Positions 1 to 10,148 of a stretch of DNA of 64,000 nucleotides are shown here, piece by piece. The notes under the pieces are model-generated. The model worked only from the letters and a program-made list of their open reading frames with translations. It had not been told where the DNA came from and made no database searches. The stretch is taken from contig JAODUO010000649.1 of assembly GCA_025642075.2 (NCBI GenBank), positions 64,501 through 128,500 on the forward strand. Reading direction: 5' to 3'. The position numbers and the translations under genes were made by a program. Within the stretch, counting starts at the first letter, position 1, and each line of letters opens with the position of its first letter. The DNA comes from Ridgeia piscesae. Lineage: Eukaryota > Annelida > Polychaeta > Sabellida > Siboglinidae.

Positions 1-117
1 GCACTTTGAGCAGTCCCAGGAACTGGATAGCATGGTGTATAATAATAATAATAATGTTAAAATAACTTCTATTGCACCTAATTTCTTAATCAAGGCTCGG
101 AGGTGCTTCAAATTAAC

Positions 118-185
118 AGGGTTGACATTTAACCTACTGCTGACTGTTTCAGGGTTGAATTTTACCCTACTGCTGACTGTTTCAG
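118..185 (+). repeat. 33 bp tandem duplication of a 3' splice site
   Basis: Two near-identical 33 bp copies (118-150 and 151-183) each end in CTGCTGACTGTTTC followed by AG, so each carries a branch-point-like CTGAC, a pyrimidine tract and an AG. The second AG (184-185) is the acceptor of the first LRP5/6 exon in the window. Use of the first AG (151-152) would add 33 nt, 11 codons, with no stop and no frame change. Confidence 0.8.
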
Positions 186-386
186 GAGCAAACAAGGTTC
201 TGTTGCTGGCACGTAGGACAGATCTCCGCCGGATCTCCCTCGACACGCCTGACTACACAGACATCGTCCTGCCACTGGACAACATCCGCCACGCCATTGC
301 CATCGACTACGACCCCATTGACGGCTACGTGTACTGGACGGACGATGCCGTCCACACCATCAGGCGGTCCTACCTCGATGGAACTT
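186..386 (+). CDS. LRP6: LRP5/6 exon: start of beta-propeller 2
   Basis: First exon of the Wnt co-receptor visible here; earlier exons (signal peptide, propeller 1, first EGF) lie upstream of the window. It encodes [19 protein letters not shown] and a YWTD-type blade ([19 protein letters not shown]), closely matching the known opening of propeller 2 in LRP5/LRP6. It starts by completing a split Gly codon (2 nt) after CAG and ends one base into a codon before GTGAGT. The LRP5 and LRP6 paralogues are vertebrate; this is the single invertebrate LRP5/6 (Arrow) type, so the symbol marks the family. Propellers 1-2 bind some Wnts and Dickkopf at the cell surface. Confidence 0.95.
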
Positions 387-908
387 GTGAGTTGTTGGCC
401 GCGTGTCACATGTCTGACCTGGCCTGTAATCTGAAAGTACTGCAGTTCCATCTAAAGGTCTGTCGGCCTAGTGGTCAGTTATGTCTTGTCCAGGCCAGCC
501 CTCGGTTTGTGGTCCTGAAGCACCTGTATCTGCCCCTACATTCCCCAGCTCCCTCTACTACTCCGATGGGTTCTCCACAGTACAACAGGTTTTTGTTCAG
601 AGGATTATAAAATCATTTGTCAGTTCAAAATAGGGTGGTTTCATTTTGTTAATTGCAAACTTGCCTGTAATACAGGTATAATATAATATGAAATTTTTAT
701 AGGGCCATTTTCAGCATAAACTGTTCAGATGCACTTTACAGGTTCAGTCATTAAAACAAGTCACGAATGCTAATATCAACCTACACAAGATGATTAAAAT
801 TAGTCATAGGTACAAAAACATACAAGTGCAGTATTTTTTAAAAACACATTCTCAACGACCAGACGCTGTGCTGTATGTAAACTGACCTTGACCTTTGTGT
901 TGACCCAG
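387..908 (+). other. LRP5/6 intron
   Basis: GTGAGT donor to CCCAG acceptor. AT-rich; no other feature seen. Confidence 0.85.
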
Positions 909-1104
909 GTCAAGAGGTGGTCATCCATGCAGACATCAGTCACCCTGACGGTCTGGCAGTGGACTGGGTGGCACGCAACCTGTACTGGACCGACACGGGG
1001 ACAGACCGTATTGAGGTGGCACGCCTCAATGGTACGTCTCGCAAGGTCCTCATCTCAGAGGACCTTGATGAGCCAAGGGCAATTGTTGTCGACCCCATCT
1101 CAGG
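909..1104 (+). CDS. LRP6: LRP5/6 exon: propeller 2 blades
   Basis: Encodes [13 protein letters not shown], then [21 protein letters not shown] and [21 protein letters not shown], colinear with LRP6 propeller 2. It enters in phase 1 (T from the previous exon plus GT) and leaves two bases (GG) before GTGAGT. The next exon supplies C to restore Gly before YMYWTDWG. Confidence 0.95.
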
Positions 1105-1564
1105 GTGAGTGACCCCCGAATGCTTCTATACAGTGGATTATATACCATATAGAATTTAGTTCTAATACAAATACTTCTTATTTTCAAATATCATATATTT
1201 TGTCTAGTAAAAATATGCTTAATTAGAAGTTGATAATTAGACAGATATTGTGTACAGAAATGTTGCAAAACTGAGTAATTATTGTCAAAAAGTATGTCGT
1301 AGGTAGATGTGTGTTTATGAATGTAAAACCATAACTTACTTTTCTTCAAGCAGGTCAAACATGCCAAGTGTATGTAGCTATATTTAGCTATTAGATACGA
1401 ATAATTGTGTTTAGTGTGTTTTTGCATCAAACATGTGATTTACATACAAAAAGTATAAATAGCACAAATGCAACTTTCTGCAAGTTCAGACTTCGAGAAA
1501 AGTAAAAAAAAATGACATTGTTACATACAAATACACATTTGACACCAACAACTGTGTGTTGCAG
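1105..1564 (+). other. LRP5/6 intron
   Basis: AT-rich intron ending TGTTGCAG. Nothing else recognised. Confidence 0.85.
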
Positions 1565-1815
1565 CTACATGTACTGGACGGACTGGGGCCATAAACCCAA
1601 GATAGAGCGGGCGAACCTAGACGGGTCTGAGCGGGTGCTCCTCATTAACACATCACTGCACTGGCCCAACGGCCTCGCTCTGGACTATGAGGAGCAGAAG
1701 CTATACTGGAGTGACGCACACACCGACCGCATCGAGGTCGCCAACGCTGACGGCACGCACAGGCGCACCCTCGTCTCACACGACCTGCCCCATGTGTTTG
1801 GGGTCAGCCAGCTAG
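1565..1815 (+). CDS. LRP6: LRP5/6 exon: propeller 2 blades
   Basis: Encodes [38 protein letters not shown] and [10 protein letters not shown], the standard sequence of blades 4-5 of propeller 2. It ends one base into a Gly codon before GTGAGA. The family continues with GDY(V/L)YWTDW in the next exon, so the next exon must start with two bases completing Gly followed by DYxYWTDW. No intact exon of that kind is present; a tandem array made of exactly that start follows. Confidence 0.95.
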
Positions 1816-2113
1816 GTGAGACACATCTCTGAATTGTAGTAGTTCTGTGTGTTACTAGACACACCAATACGCCCATAGCATGGTTTAATTTATGGGATGT
1901 TTGTTAACCTCCAAAAACGTTCAACATCGTCACCCCTTGAGATCCCCCACGCTGCTGAATGATTCCCGAGAAAATGCAAGTACAAGTTTACAACCCCCTT
2001 GGAACCTCCACCCCCGAGAGTCCAAAATATACTGCAACTACATCTCATCGTAGCTTCCAAAAAACTCAAACTCCTCTCCCTCCCCGGCAGCTGTTGGAAA
2101 TGTAAACTTATAG
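1816..2113 (+). other. LRP5/6 intron, 5' part
   Basis: Intron sequence ending in AAACTTATAG at 2104-2113, directly before the first array unit. This flank differs from the spacer inside the array, so it probably is the original intron end. Confidence 0.6.
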
Positions 2114-4684
2114 GAGACTACCTGTACTGCACGGACTGTGTCACTCTAGAGACTGTGTTATTGTAGGAGACTACCTGTACTGCATGGACTGTGTCACTCT
2201 AGAGACTGTGTTGTTGTAGGAGACTACCTGTACTGCACGGACTGTGTCACTCTAGAGACTGTGTTATTGTAGGAGACTACCTGTACTGCACGGACTGTGT
2301 CACTCTAGAGACTGTGTTGTTGTAGGAGACTACCTGTACTGCACGGACTGTGTCACTCTAGAGACTGTGTTGTTGTAGGAGACTACCTGTACTGCACGGA
2401 CTGTGTCACTCTAGAGACTGTGTTGTTGTAGGAGACTACCTGTACTGCACGGACTGTGTCACTCTAGAGACTGTGTTATTGTAGGAGACTACCTGTACTG
2501 CACGGACTGTGTCACTCTAGAGACTGTGTTGTAGGAGACTACCTGTACTGCACGGACTGTGTCACTCTAGAGACTGTGTTGTTGTAGGAGACTACCTGTA
2601 CTGCACGGACTGTGTCACTCTAGAGACTGTGTTATTGTAGGAGACTACCTGTACTGCACGGACTGTGTCACTCTAGAGACTGTGTTGTAGGAGACTACCT
2701 GTACTGCACGGACTGTGTCACTCTAGAGACTGTGTTATTGTAGGAGACTACCTGTACTGCACGGACTGTGTCACTCTAGAGACTGTGTTATTGTAGGAGA
2801 CTACCTGTACTGCACGGACTGTGTCACTCTAGAGACTGTGTTATTGTAGGAGACTACCTGTACTGCACGGACTGTGTCACTCTAGAGACTGTGTTATTGT
2901 AGGAGACTACCTGTACTGCACGGACTGTGTCACCTAGAACTGTGTTTGTAGGAGACTACCTGTACTGCATGGACTGTGTCACTCTAGAGACTGTGTTATT
3001 GTAGGAGACTACCTGTACTGCACGGACTGTGTCACTCTAGAGACTGTGTTATTGTAGGAGACTACCTGTACTGCACGGACTGTGTCACTCTAGAGACTGT
3101 GTTGTTGTAGGAGACTACCTGTACTGCACGGACTGTGTCACTCTAGAGACTGTGTTGTATGAGACTACCTGTACTGCACGGACTGTGTCACTCTAGAGAC
3201 TGTGTTATTTAGGAGACTACCTGTACTGCACGGACTGTGTCACTCTAGAGACTGTGTTTTGTAGGAGACTACCTGTACTGCACGGACTGTGTCACTCTAG
3301 AGACTGTGTTATTGTAGGAGACTACCTGTACTGCACGGACTGTGTCACTCTAGAGACTGTGTTATTGTAGGAGACTACCTGTACTGCATGGACTGTGTCA
3401 CTCTAGAGACTGTGTTTTGTAGGAGACTACCTGTACTGCACGGACTGTGTCACTCTAGAGACTGTGTTTGTAGGAGACTACCTGTACTGCACGGACTGTG
3501 TCACTCTAGAGACTGTGTTGTTGTAGGAGACTACCTGTACTGCACGGACTGTGTCACTCTAGAGACTGTGTTGTTGTAGGAGACTACCTGTACTGCACGG
3601 ACTGTGTCACTCTAGAGACTGTGTTATTGTAGGAGACTACCTGTACTGCACGGACTGTGTCACTCTAGAGACTGTGTTATTGTAGGAGACTACCTGTACT
3701 GCACGGACTGTGTCACTCTAGAGACTGTGTTGTTGTAGGAGACTACCTGTACTGCACGGACTGTGTCACTCTAGAGACTGTGTTGTTGTAGGAGACTACC
3801 TGTACTGCACGGACTGTGTCACTCTAGAGACTGTGTTATTATAGGAGACTACCTGTACTGCATGGACTGTGTCACTCTAGAGACTGTGTTGTTGTAGGAG
3901 ACTACCTGTACTGCACGGACTGTGTCACTCTAGAGACTGTGTTGTTGTAGGAGACTACCTGTACTGCATGGACTGTGTCACTCTAGAGACTGTGTTGATT
4001 GTAGGAGACTACCTGTACTGCATGGACTGTGTCACTCTAGAGACTGTTGTTGTAGGAGACTACCTGTACTGCACGGACTGTGTCACTCTAGAGACTGTGT
4101 TGTTGTAGGAGACTACCTGTACTGCAGGACTGTGTCACTCTAGAGACTGTTGTTGTAGGAGACTACCTGTACTGCACGGACTGTGTCACTCTAGAGACTG
4201 TGTTGTTGTAGGAGACTACCTGTACTGCACGGACTGTGTCACTCTAGAGACTGTGTTATTGTAGGAGACTACCTGTACTGCATGGACTGTGTCACTCTAG
4301 AGACTGTTGTTGTAGGAGACTACCTGTACTGCACGGACTGTGTCACTCTAGAGACGTGTTTTGTAGGAGACTACCTGTACTGCACGGACTGTGTCACTCT
4401 AGAGACTGTGTTATTGTAGGAGACTACCTGTACTGCACGGACTGTGTCACTCTAGAGACTGTGTTATTGTAGGAGACTACCTGTACTGCACGGACTGTGT
4501 CACTCTAGAGACTGTGTTATTGTAGGAGACTACCTGTACTGCACGGACTGTGTCACTCTAGAGACTGTGTTATTGTAGGAGACTACCTGTACTGCACGGA
4601 CTGTGTCACACTAGAGACTGTGTTATTGTAGGAGACTACCTGTACTGCACGGACTGTGTCACTCTAGAGACTGTGTTATTGTAG
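2114..4684 (+). repeat. ~53 bp minisatellite built from an LRP5/6 exon start
   Basis: About 49 head-to-tail units. Each reads GAGACTACCTGTACTGCACG, then GACTGTGTCACTCTAGAGAC and TGTGTT(ATTG/GTTG/G)TAG. Main length is 53 bp; 50 bp variants lack three bases near the end. Read in the phase the gene needs, every unit gives DYLYCTDC followed by VTLETVLL and a TAG stop, against DY(V/L)YWTDW in LRP5/6 with both Trp codons changed to Cys. The TAG ending each unit lies where a 3' splice site would be for the next unit. Units are nearly identical, so expansion or homogenisation is recent. Confidence 0.92.
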
Positions 4685-4815
4685 GAGACTACCTGTACTG
4701 CACGACTGGCACGACTCATGAGCGTAGTAGAGAGGGGACTACCTGACGCATCGACATTGACTCAGCTTGTTGCGAGACCTCTGGGTCTGCAAGGCGTGGA
4801 CTCAGAGACTGTGTT
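4685..4815 (+). pseudogene. Damaged copy of the missing LRP5/6 propeller 2 exon
   Basis: The last array unit departs from the repeat after TACTGCAC and reads GACTGG, restoring the Asp-Trp of YWTDW. It continues into GAGCGTAGTAGAGAG and then a segment giving TQLVARPLGLQGVD, which resembles QLPDLMGLK, the family sequence just before the second EGF module. It is not readable in one frame with the start, so either the exon has decayed or the consensus carries indel errors. Splicing exon 1565-1815 directly to 5432 would shift the frame, so a functional gene needs this exon, with a length of 3n+2. Confidence 0.4.
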
Positions 4816-5431
4816 AGTAGGAGCACACCTGTACTGCACATGAACTGTGTCACTCTAGAGACTAGTTGTAGTTCCTTATGACAGGTGGTGACGTCACTAC
4901 TAGAGACTGTGTTATTTAGAACTATTGTTGCAATTTTATGAGCAGACCATTCATCAGTAGAGTACGACCTATCTGCCTAGCTGCCACTCATGTCTCGCAG
5001 TGGACGTCACAGTAGAGAAGGTCAGTCAATTTACAAACACTCAATAGAAGTGTTGACACTTGCGTAAGTAAAGCAATCTGCTATAATGAAGATAATTTGC
5101 AAGCAATTAGTGATGACCAAGCCATTCATTATGCGGTAGTATTGATCCTGCCTAATCCAGAATTTACCATCAGTGGACTGAAAAGTTATAAACCAATGAT
5201 GTTGCCCAAAAACAGCAGTCTGGCACGTGAATGAATGAGCAATCAATCAGTGATTACTCACATTTTTATGTGGTAACCTCTTAACCAGAAAGGATGAATT
5301 AAATCCACATGGTTGACCAAAAACAGGCAGTTGACTGTTTCAAATAGTGATTATAATTGTTTATGTAATTTGACTGAATATGGGAATTAAATATGGTTGA
5401 ACTAACAATGCTGTTTCTGTTTCTATTTTAG
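4816..5431 (+). other. Degenerate array tail and intron
   Basis: 4816-5020 holds broken array units mixed with unrelated sequence, possibly assembly noise. From 5020 on it is ordinary AT-rich intron ending TTCTATTTTAG. Confidence 0.5.
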
Positions 5432-5710
5432 CCACCATGCTGTTCACAAGACAATGGCTGCAGCCAAATTGCCTCAAACGCGCAAACCATCTGTGCTTGC
5501 CCGATGGGGCTAGAGCTCCTTGCCAATGGTAAGACGTGCATAGAGCCAGAAGCCTTCCTGCTGTTCTCACGACGGGCAGACATCCGACGTATCTCGCTCG
5601 AGACGAAGCACAACGACATCGTGATCCCCCTGGCAGGGGTGAAGGAGGCGAGCGCCCTGGACTTTGACATCAACGACAGTCGCATCTACTGGACAGACAT
5701 CAGTCTGAAG
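5432..5710 (+). CDS. LRP6: LRP5/6 exon: second EGF module and start of propeller 3
   Basis: Begins [10 protein letters not shown] and continues through [17 protein letters not shown] to [18 protein letters not shown], then [18 protein letters not shown] and [10 protein letters not shown], ending at a codon boundary before GTACAG. Match to LRP5/6 is strong from ICACP on. The EGF part is odd: the third cysteine is missing in frame (SQIASN where the family has SHLCLY) while an extra Cys follows the first. A TGC CTC AAA CGC run lies in the +1 frame at the expected place, so a pair of compensating indels is possible. Confidence 0.93.
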
Positions 5711-6124
5711 GTACAGCCGCAACGTCTACTGGCACCTTTTGATTTCCTGAGTTTTATGTTAAACATCACAGATTCTTATTAAAAAGTATGAATGGGTTAT
5801 GCACAAGAACAAGAATGTTTATTTAGACCCTTGTACAATCAACATATAATACAGATATGTGTGTAGTACAAAGTGGATCGGTGAGTCCTGTTAAGACTTA
5901 TGAGTCGCTATCACAGAAACCACTAAAGTAATTGTCCAACAAATTGATATCAAAAGATGTGCAGAAGAAGAAAAAACTGTATACAATATTAATTTTAAGT
6001 ATATATATAAATGACATATTTCATTATAAATATAAGTACATGCATTTCTATTAATTATTATGACATTGGTTTGTGTACTATAGTACTATATATGTGAATA
6101 TGCTGTAAAAGAAGTTTTTGTTGT

Positions 6125-6189
<65 letters not shown>

Positions 6190-6320
6190 GATTCCATATA
6201 ATTTTACAATGTTTGTATCAACCTATGAACGTGCTGGTCCCGGAGATACGACTAAATGCTGATTTTAATACTAATGATACTCTAGTGTGAGGGTCTGACG
6301 AGTGAAGTGTGCCGTTACAG
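5711..6320 (+). other. LRP5/6 intron with a (TA)n tract
   Basis: AT-rich intron; an uninterrupted TA microsatellite of about 58 bp spans 6129-6186. Acceptor GTTACAG. Confidence 0.85.
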
Positions 6321-6547
6321 AGCATCAGTCGAGCCTTCATGAACGGCAGTGCCCTGGAGCAAGTTGTGCTCCATGGGCTCCAGTTTCCCGAGGGTCTGGC
6401 CGTCGACTGGGTGGCTCGCAACCTCTACTGGACCGACACAGGCACCAACCGCATCGAGATGTCACGTCTCGACGGGTCCTCTAGGAGGGTCCTACTGTGG
6501 GCAGACCTCAATGGACCACGGTCCATCGCCCTTGACCCGCCCGAAGG
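6321..6547 (+). CDS. LRP6: LRP5/6 exon: propeller 3 blades
   Basis: Phase 0 start after GTTACAG. Encodes [34 protein letters not shown] and [20 protein letters not shown] up to ALDPPEG, matching LRP6 propeller 3 almost residue for residue. Leaves GG before GTGTGT. Propellers 3-4 are the other Wnt and Dickkopf-binding face of the receptor. Confidence 0.95.
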
Positions 6548-7205
6548 GTGTGTACCTAAACAGTGCGATAGATGTGATAACAAGTCTATTATGAAATGAC
6601 TGGGAGAATTTCGGTCTGACATAAATTCACTCTTTGTTCAGTAGAAAGTGTTGACGTACTTTTGTCGTTTGAAAGCTTATTGTTTATTTTCTTTAGCTCC
6701 ACTGCATATCCACCTGTATATTTACAACTGATAATGCTTAATTTTTGCTTACCTATTCCAGATTGATGCACCAAGATTTTAGGAACAAAATGAGTTTACT
6801 TATTACAATTAAAAGTTCTGTTAGATATAATGGTAAATCAGTAGTACAAATGTGTGTTTTAGTTTATAAACAAACCCAAGAAATTGGCTTACTTACAATT
6901 TTTTAATATTTTGTTATAATGCATAAATAACTTAGAAAATAAATATAAAAGAGTGTTATGATGCCTGATCAATCGAGATTGTCCAGATTCATCCAGTTAC
7001 TACACAGTCTAACAACTATATAAACATTTATATTAACAATAATTATAGTCTTAGAGGTAGTCTATGAACAATCAAAATAAGCAGTAAATATTTATAAAGT
7101 ATATTCAAATGTATTAACAGATATTTTCGTATAATTTATAAGGCAAATTATTAGGATAATTACTGGAGAATTAGGGTTTATGTAGATTGTATTGACTGTT
7201 TTCAG
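6548..7205 (+). other. LRP5/6 intron
   Basis: AT-rich; acceptor TGTTTTCAG. No other feature seen. Confidence 0.85.
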
Positions 7206-7594
7206 ATTCATGTACTGGATCGACTGGGGCACTGACCACAAGATAGAGCGCGCCCTTCTGGACGGCACTGACCGCCACCAACTCGTGTCCAACACCGGTC
7301 GCATCAACGGACTGACCATCGACTTCACTGACCGCCGACTCTACTGGACGAACCTGGACAGTCAGATGATCGAGACGTCGGACCTCCTCGGCAACCAGAT
7401 TCGGCCGGTGATCTCGGATGACATCCCCCATCCCTTCGGACTCACCCAGTACATGGACTACCTCTACTGGACAGACTGGAACACACGCAGTATAGAGCGG
7501 GCCAATAAGACAACCGGCAGCAATCGCACTCGCATACAGGGCGACCTCGACTACGTCATGGACATCCTCGTGTTCCACGCGTCCCGGCAGAGTG
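7206..7594 (+). CDS. LRP6: LRP5/6 exon: end of propeller 3
   Basis: A (completing Gly) then [66 protein letters not shown] and [19 protein letters not shown]. This covers three YWTD blades and the family's signature DILVFHxSRQSG closing strand. One base is left before GTCAGT; the next exon completes Gly before WNPC. Confidence 0.96.
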
Positions 7595-8078
7595 GTCAGT
7601 ATTGTTTTTGTTTTCTTTCCGGCTATGTAGTCTGGTTGTAGTCTAGTTACTGCGAGTTGTTAATGTTTAGTAAACTTCTTCAGACAATTTTTAACTAGAT
7701 ATCGTTAGACGTGCTTTAATTTTTTTTACGTTAGTTGATAATTATTATTTTTCATGTAGATGTACATAAATATGTATGTACACCCACGTTGAGGAATATT
7801 TTATCAAAAAATTGGATCAGCATGGAGTATACAAACCTTGTTATATGTAATAATGCGCTGTACTAATATATTTAATGACCTAAATAATCTGTCCAGTAGA
7901 TTATTAGAAATTCTACTAAAACATTTAGTTTTAATATGTTACTGAGCTGGCTATTCATTAATCATTGACATGTGATGTATGTGTGTAAGTGAGGCACAGA
8001 CAACAGCCTCTGATGTATATACCATCCTCAGTTTATTTAACGTATCTGTTCACTTATACAGCTGTTGTTGTGTTGTAG
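7595..8078 (+). other. LRP5/6 intron
   Basis: AT-rich intron ending TGTTGTAG. Nothing else seen. Confidence 0.85.
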
Positions 8079-8219
8079 GGTGGAATCCGTGCGGAATCAA
8101 CAGTGGGGGTTGTTCTCACCTGTGTATCGCCCACCCAGCCCGCCACATGTCTCGCCTCACCCACCGCTGCGCCTGCCCCTCCCACTACACCCTCGCCCCC
8201 GATGAGAAGGCGTGTCTAC
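8079..8219 (+). CDS. LRP6: LRP5/6 exon: third EGF module
   Basis: Encodes WNPCGINSGGCSHLCIAHP, a 10-residue loop, then CACPSHYTLAPDEKACL. The six EGF cysteines are all present, unlike in the second EGF module. The segment between the third and fourth Cys is a few residues longer than in human LRP6. Ends one base into a codon before GTAAGT. Confidence 0.95.
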
Positions 8220-9081
8220 GTAAGTACCGCGTGAACGCCCTGTGTCCTCACTCACTCGGGGTTGTGGTTCACTTACCGCGGAAGGGGTAGTTTGATGTGA
8301 AATGTGACGTTACAAATTGCAAAAACAAGGCTTTAAAGGAATTGTTTTAATGGCATTGGAAAGCCTGGGATTTCATAAATTAAATTGTGGGCACCTATAA
8401 AATTAAGTTTTGTGAAAAACGTCGGTAGCCTCCAGAGCGCTCCACTGTCGGGACCAGTTTTAAAAGGTCAAAATATTTTAATTTGTGATTTATAGCTGCT
8501 GTCTTTGGGTTGTTCCCTGTTAGGATGTGAGCCAGCACAGTATAACTAAACTTATCATGTACATTCAGTGTAAATTTATTACTAGCATTACTAGCCATAT
8601 CTCCAGGACCAGCCCAGTCCGTTCATAGGCATGCACACACGTCACAGTAAAACATACATGGAATCGTACAGAAGTTAAAAAAAGTATATCATGGGACATC
8701 TGATATTATATTAAACAAAGATAATAAATACTATATGTTCCAAGTAATTCACATATGACATAGTTTTAAGACAAAAAGTAAAATATTAGAATTATTATAT
8801 AATAATTTTTTATTAAATAAATAAATAATACCAAATTATATTTGTAAACAGGGTCCGACAGGCTGCCAGTATTACTCTGACTGACCACCGTCATCATTTG
8901 CCGATTTCTGTAACCCCACTATTTATAGAAAAATGGGACAACCCTAATACCTTAGTCTATTTTATATAAACGCAAGAGAACTATTACGTGCACTAGTTTT
9001 GGCATAGAGTTTTGTAATGGTGGACTGGATATGACGTGACTTCTAAAGCTGTTGACTGTCACCGTGGTTGTTTGTCCACAG
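8220..9081 (+). other. LRP5/6 intron
   Basis: AT-rich, 862 bp; acceptor TTTGTCCACAG. No recognised element. Confidence 0.85.
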
Positions 9082-9293
9082 CACCAGACAACTTCCTACT
9101 GTTCAGTCAGAATCGCCGCATCAGTCGTATCCTGATGGGGGAAGGGGCAAACAACACCGCCCCCGACATTGTCCTGCCCATCCAAGTGGTGCGCAGTGTC
9201 AGGGCGCTGGCGTTTGACCCTGTTGACCGGGTCATCTACTGGATCGATGGCCGCAACAAGGCTGTGAAGAGAGTGGCCGAAAATGGCACAAAG
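9082..9293 (+). CDS. LRP6: LRP5/6 exon: start of propeller 4
   Basis: Encodes DNFLLFSQNRRISRILM, PDIVLPIQVVRSVRALAFD and RVIYWIDGRNKAVKRVAENG, then TK, ending in phase 0 before GTTTGT. It matches the FLLFSQ...PDIILPI...YWID pattern that opens propeller 4 in LRP5/6. Confidence 0.94.
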
Positions 9294-9610
9294 GTTTGTG
9301 TGATCTGTCGGCATTTGTCTCAACATTTCATGACAAAAACTGGTTCAATTTCATGCAAATAGTTGCATAAAGTGTGCTCTAGTTTAACACTAGTATACAG
9401 AAAATAGAATAAAACTGAAACTTTTAAATGGACAGTTCATCATCATCACTTAAAGGTTGTGTATTTACGGTCTCGGCTGTGTTCCTTTCTTCCAGTTGCC
9501 GTCTTAATTATCACACATTTGCGTCAAACTTTCATAGTTAATTTTTGTTTACAATGGCTAATTTAAAATAGCTGCAAGACTAAGCTGTATATGTGTACTG
9601 TAGTGTTATT
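9294..9610 (+). other. LRP5/6 intron, 5' part
   Basis: No feature seen before the 26 bp repeat that begins at 9611. Confidence 0.8.
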
Positions 9611-9922
9611 GATCCGTGTACAACTCGGATCCTCGTGATCCGTGTAAAACTCAGATCGTCATGATCCGTGTATAACTCAAATCCTCATGATCCATGTAAA
9701 ACTCAGATCCTCATGATCCGTATACAACTCAGATCCTCATGATCCGTGTACAACTCAGATCCTCATGATCCATAAACAAATCGGATCCTCATGATCCAGG
9801 TACAACTCGGATTCTCATGATCCGTGCACAACTCAGATCCTCATGATCTGTGTACAACTCAGATCCTCATGATCCGTGTACAACTCAGATCCTCATGATC
9901 CATGTACAACTCAGATCCTCAC
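9611..9922 (+). repeat. 26 bp minisatellite, 12 units, abutting a splice acceptor
   Basis: Twelve consecutive units of exactly 26 bp, consensus GATCCGTGTACAACTCAGAT then CCTCAT, with a few substitutions and no indels. The last unit ends 20 bp before the acceptor CAG at 9940-9942, so the branch-point region of this intron lies in or at the edge of the array. Confidence 0.95.
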
Positions 9923-9942
9923 ATGTCTCCACTCTGTCACAG

Positions 9943-10148
9943 CCGTCCATGTTCCTACACGCGAGTCAACATGGCAGTAACTTCGTCCTCTACGACATCG
10001 CCATTGATCCGTACTCACGACACCTCTACTGGAGTGACAGCCGCAACAATGTCATCAACGTCACCAGACTCGACACGACATCGGTCGGCATTGTCATCAA
10101 CGGACCACACCAGAAACCCCGGTCCATCGCACTCGCCCCAGAGCAAGG
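9943..10148 (+). CDS. LRP6: LRP5/6 exon: propeller 4 blades
   Basis: Starts in phase 0 after CACTCTGTCACAG. Encodes NFVLYDIAIDPYSRHLYWSD, NNVINVTRLDTTSVGIVING and PRSIALAPEQG, colinear with LRP6 (LSIDIYSRYIYW, NVINVTRLDG). Leaves GG before GTTTGT. Confidence 0.94.

Noticed and set aside
2114..4684. CRISPR-like array
   Set aside because: No unique spacers between repeats, and a eukaryotic intron context; it is a head-to-tail minisatellite.
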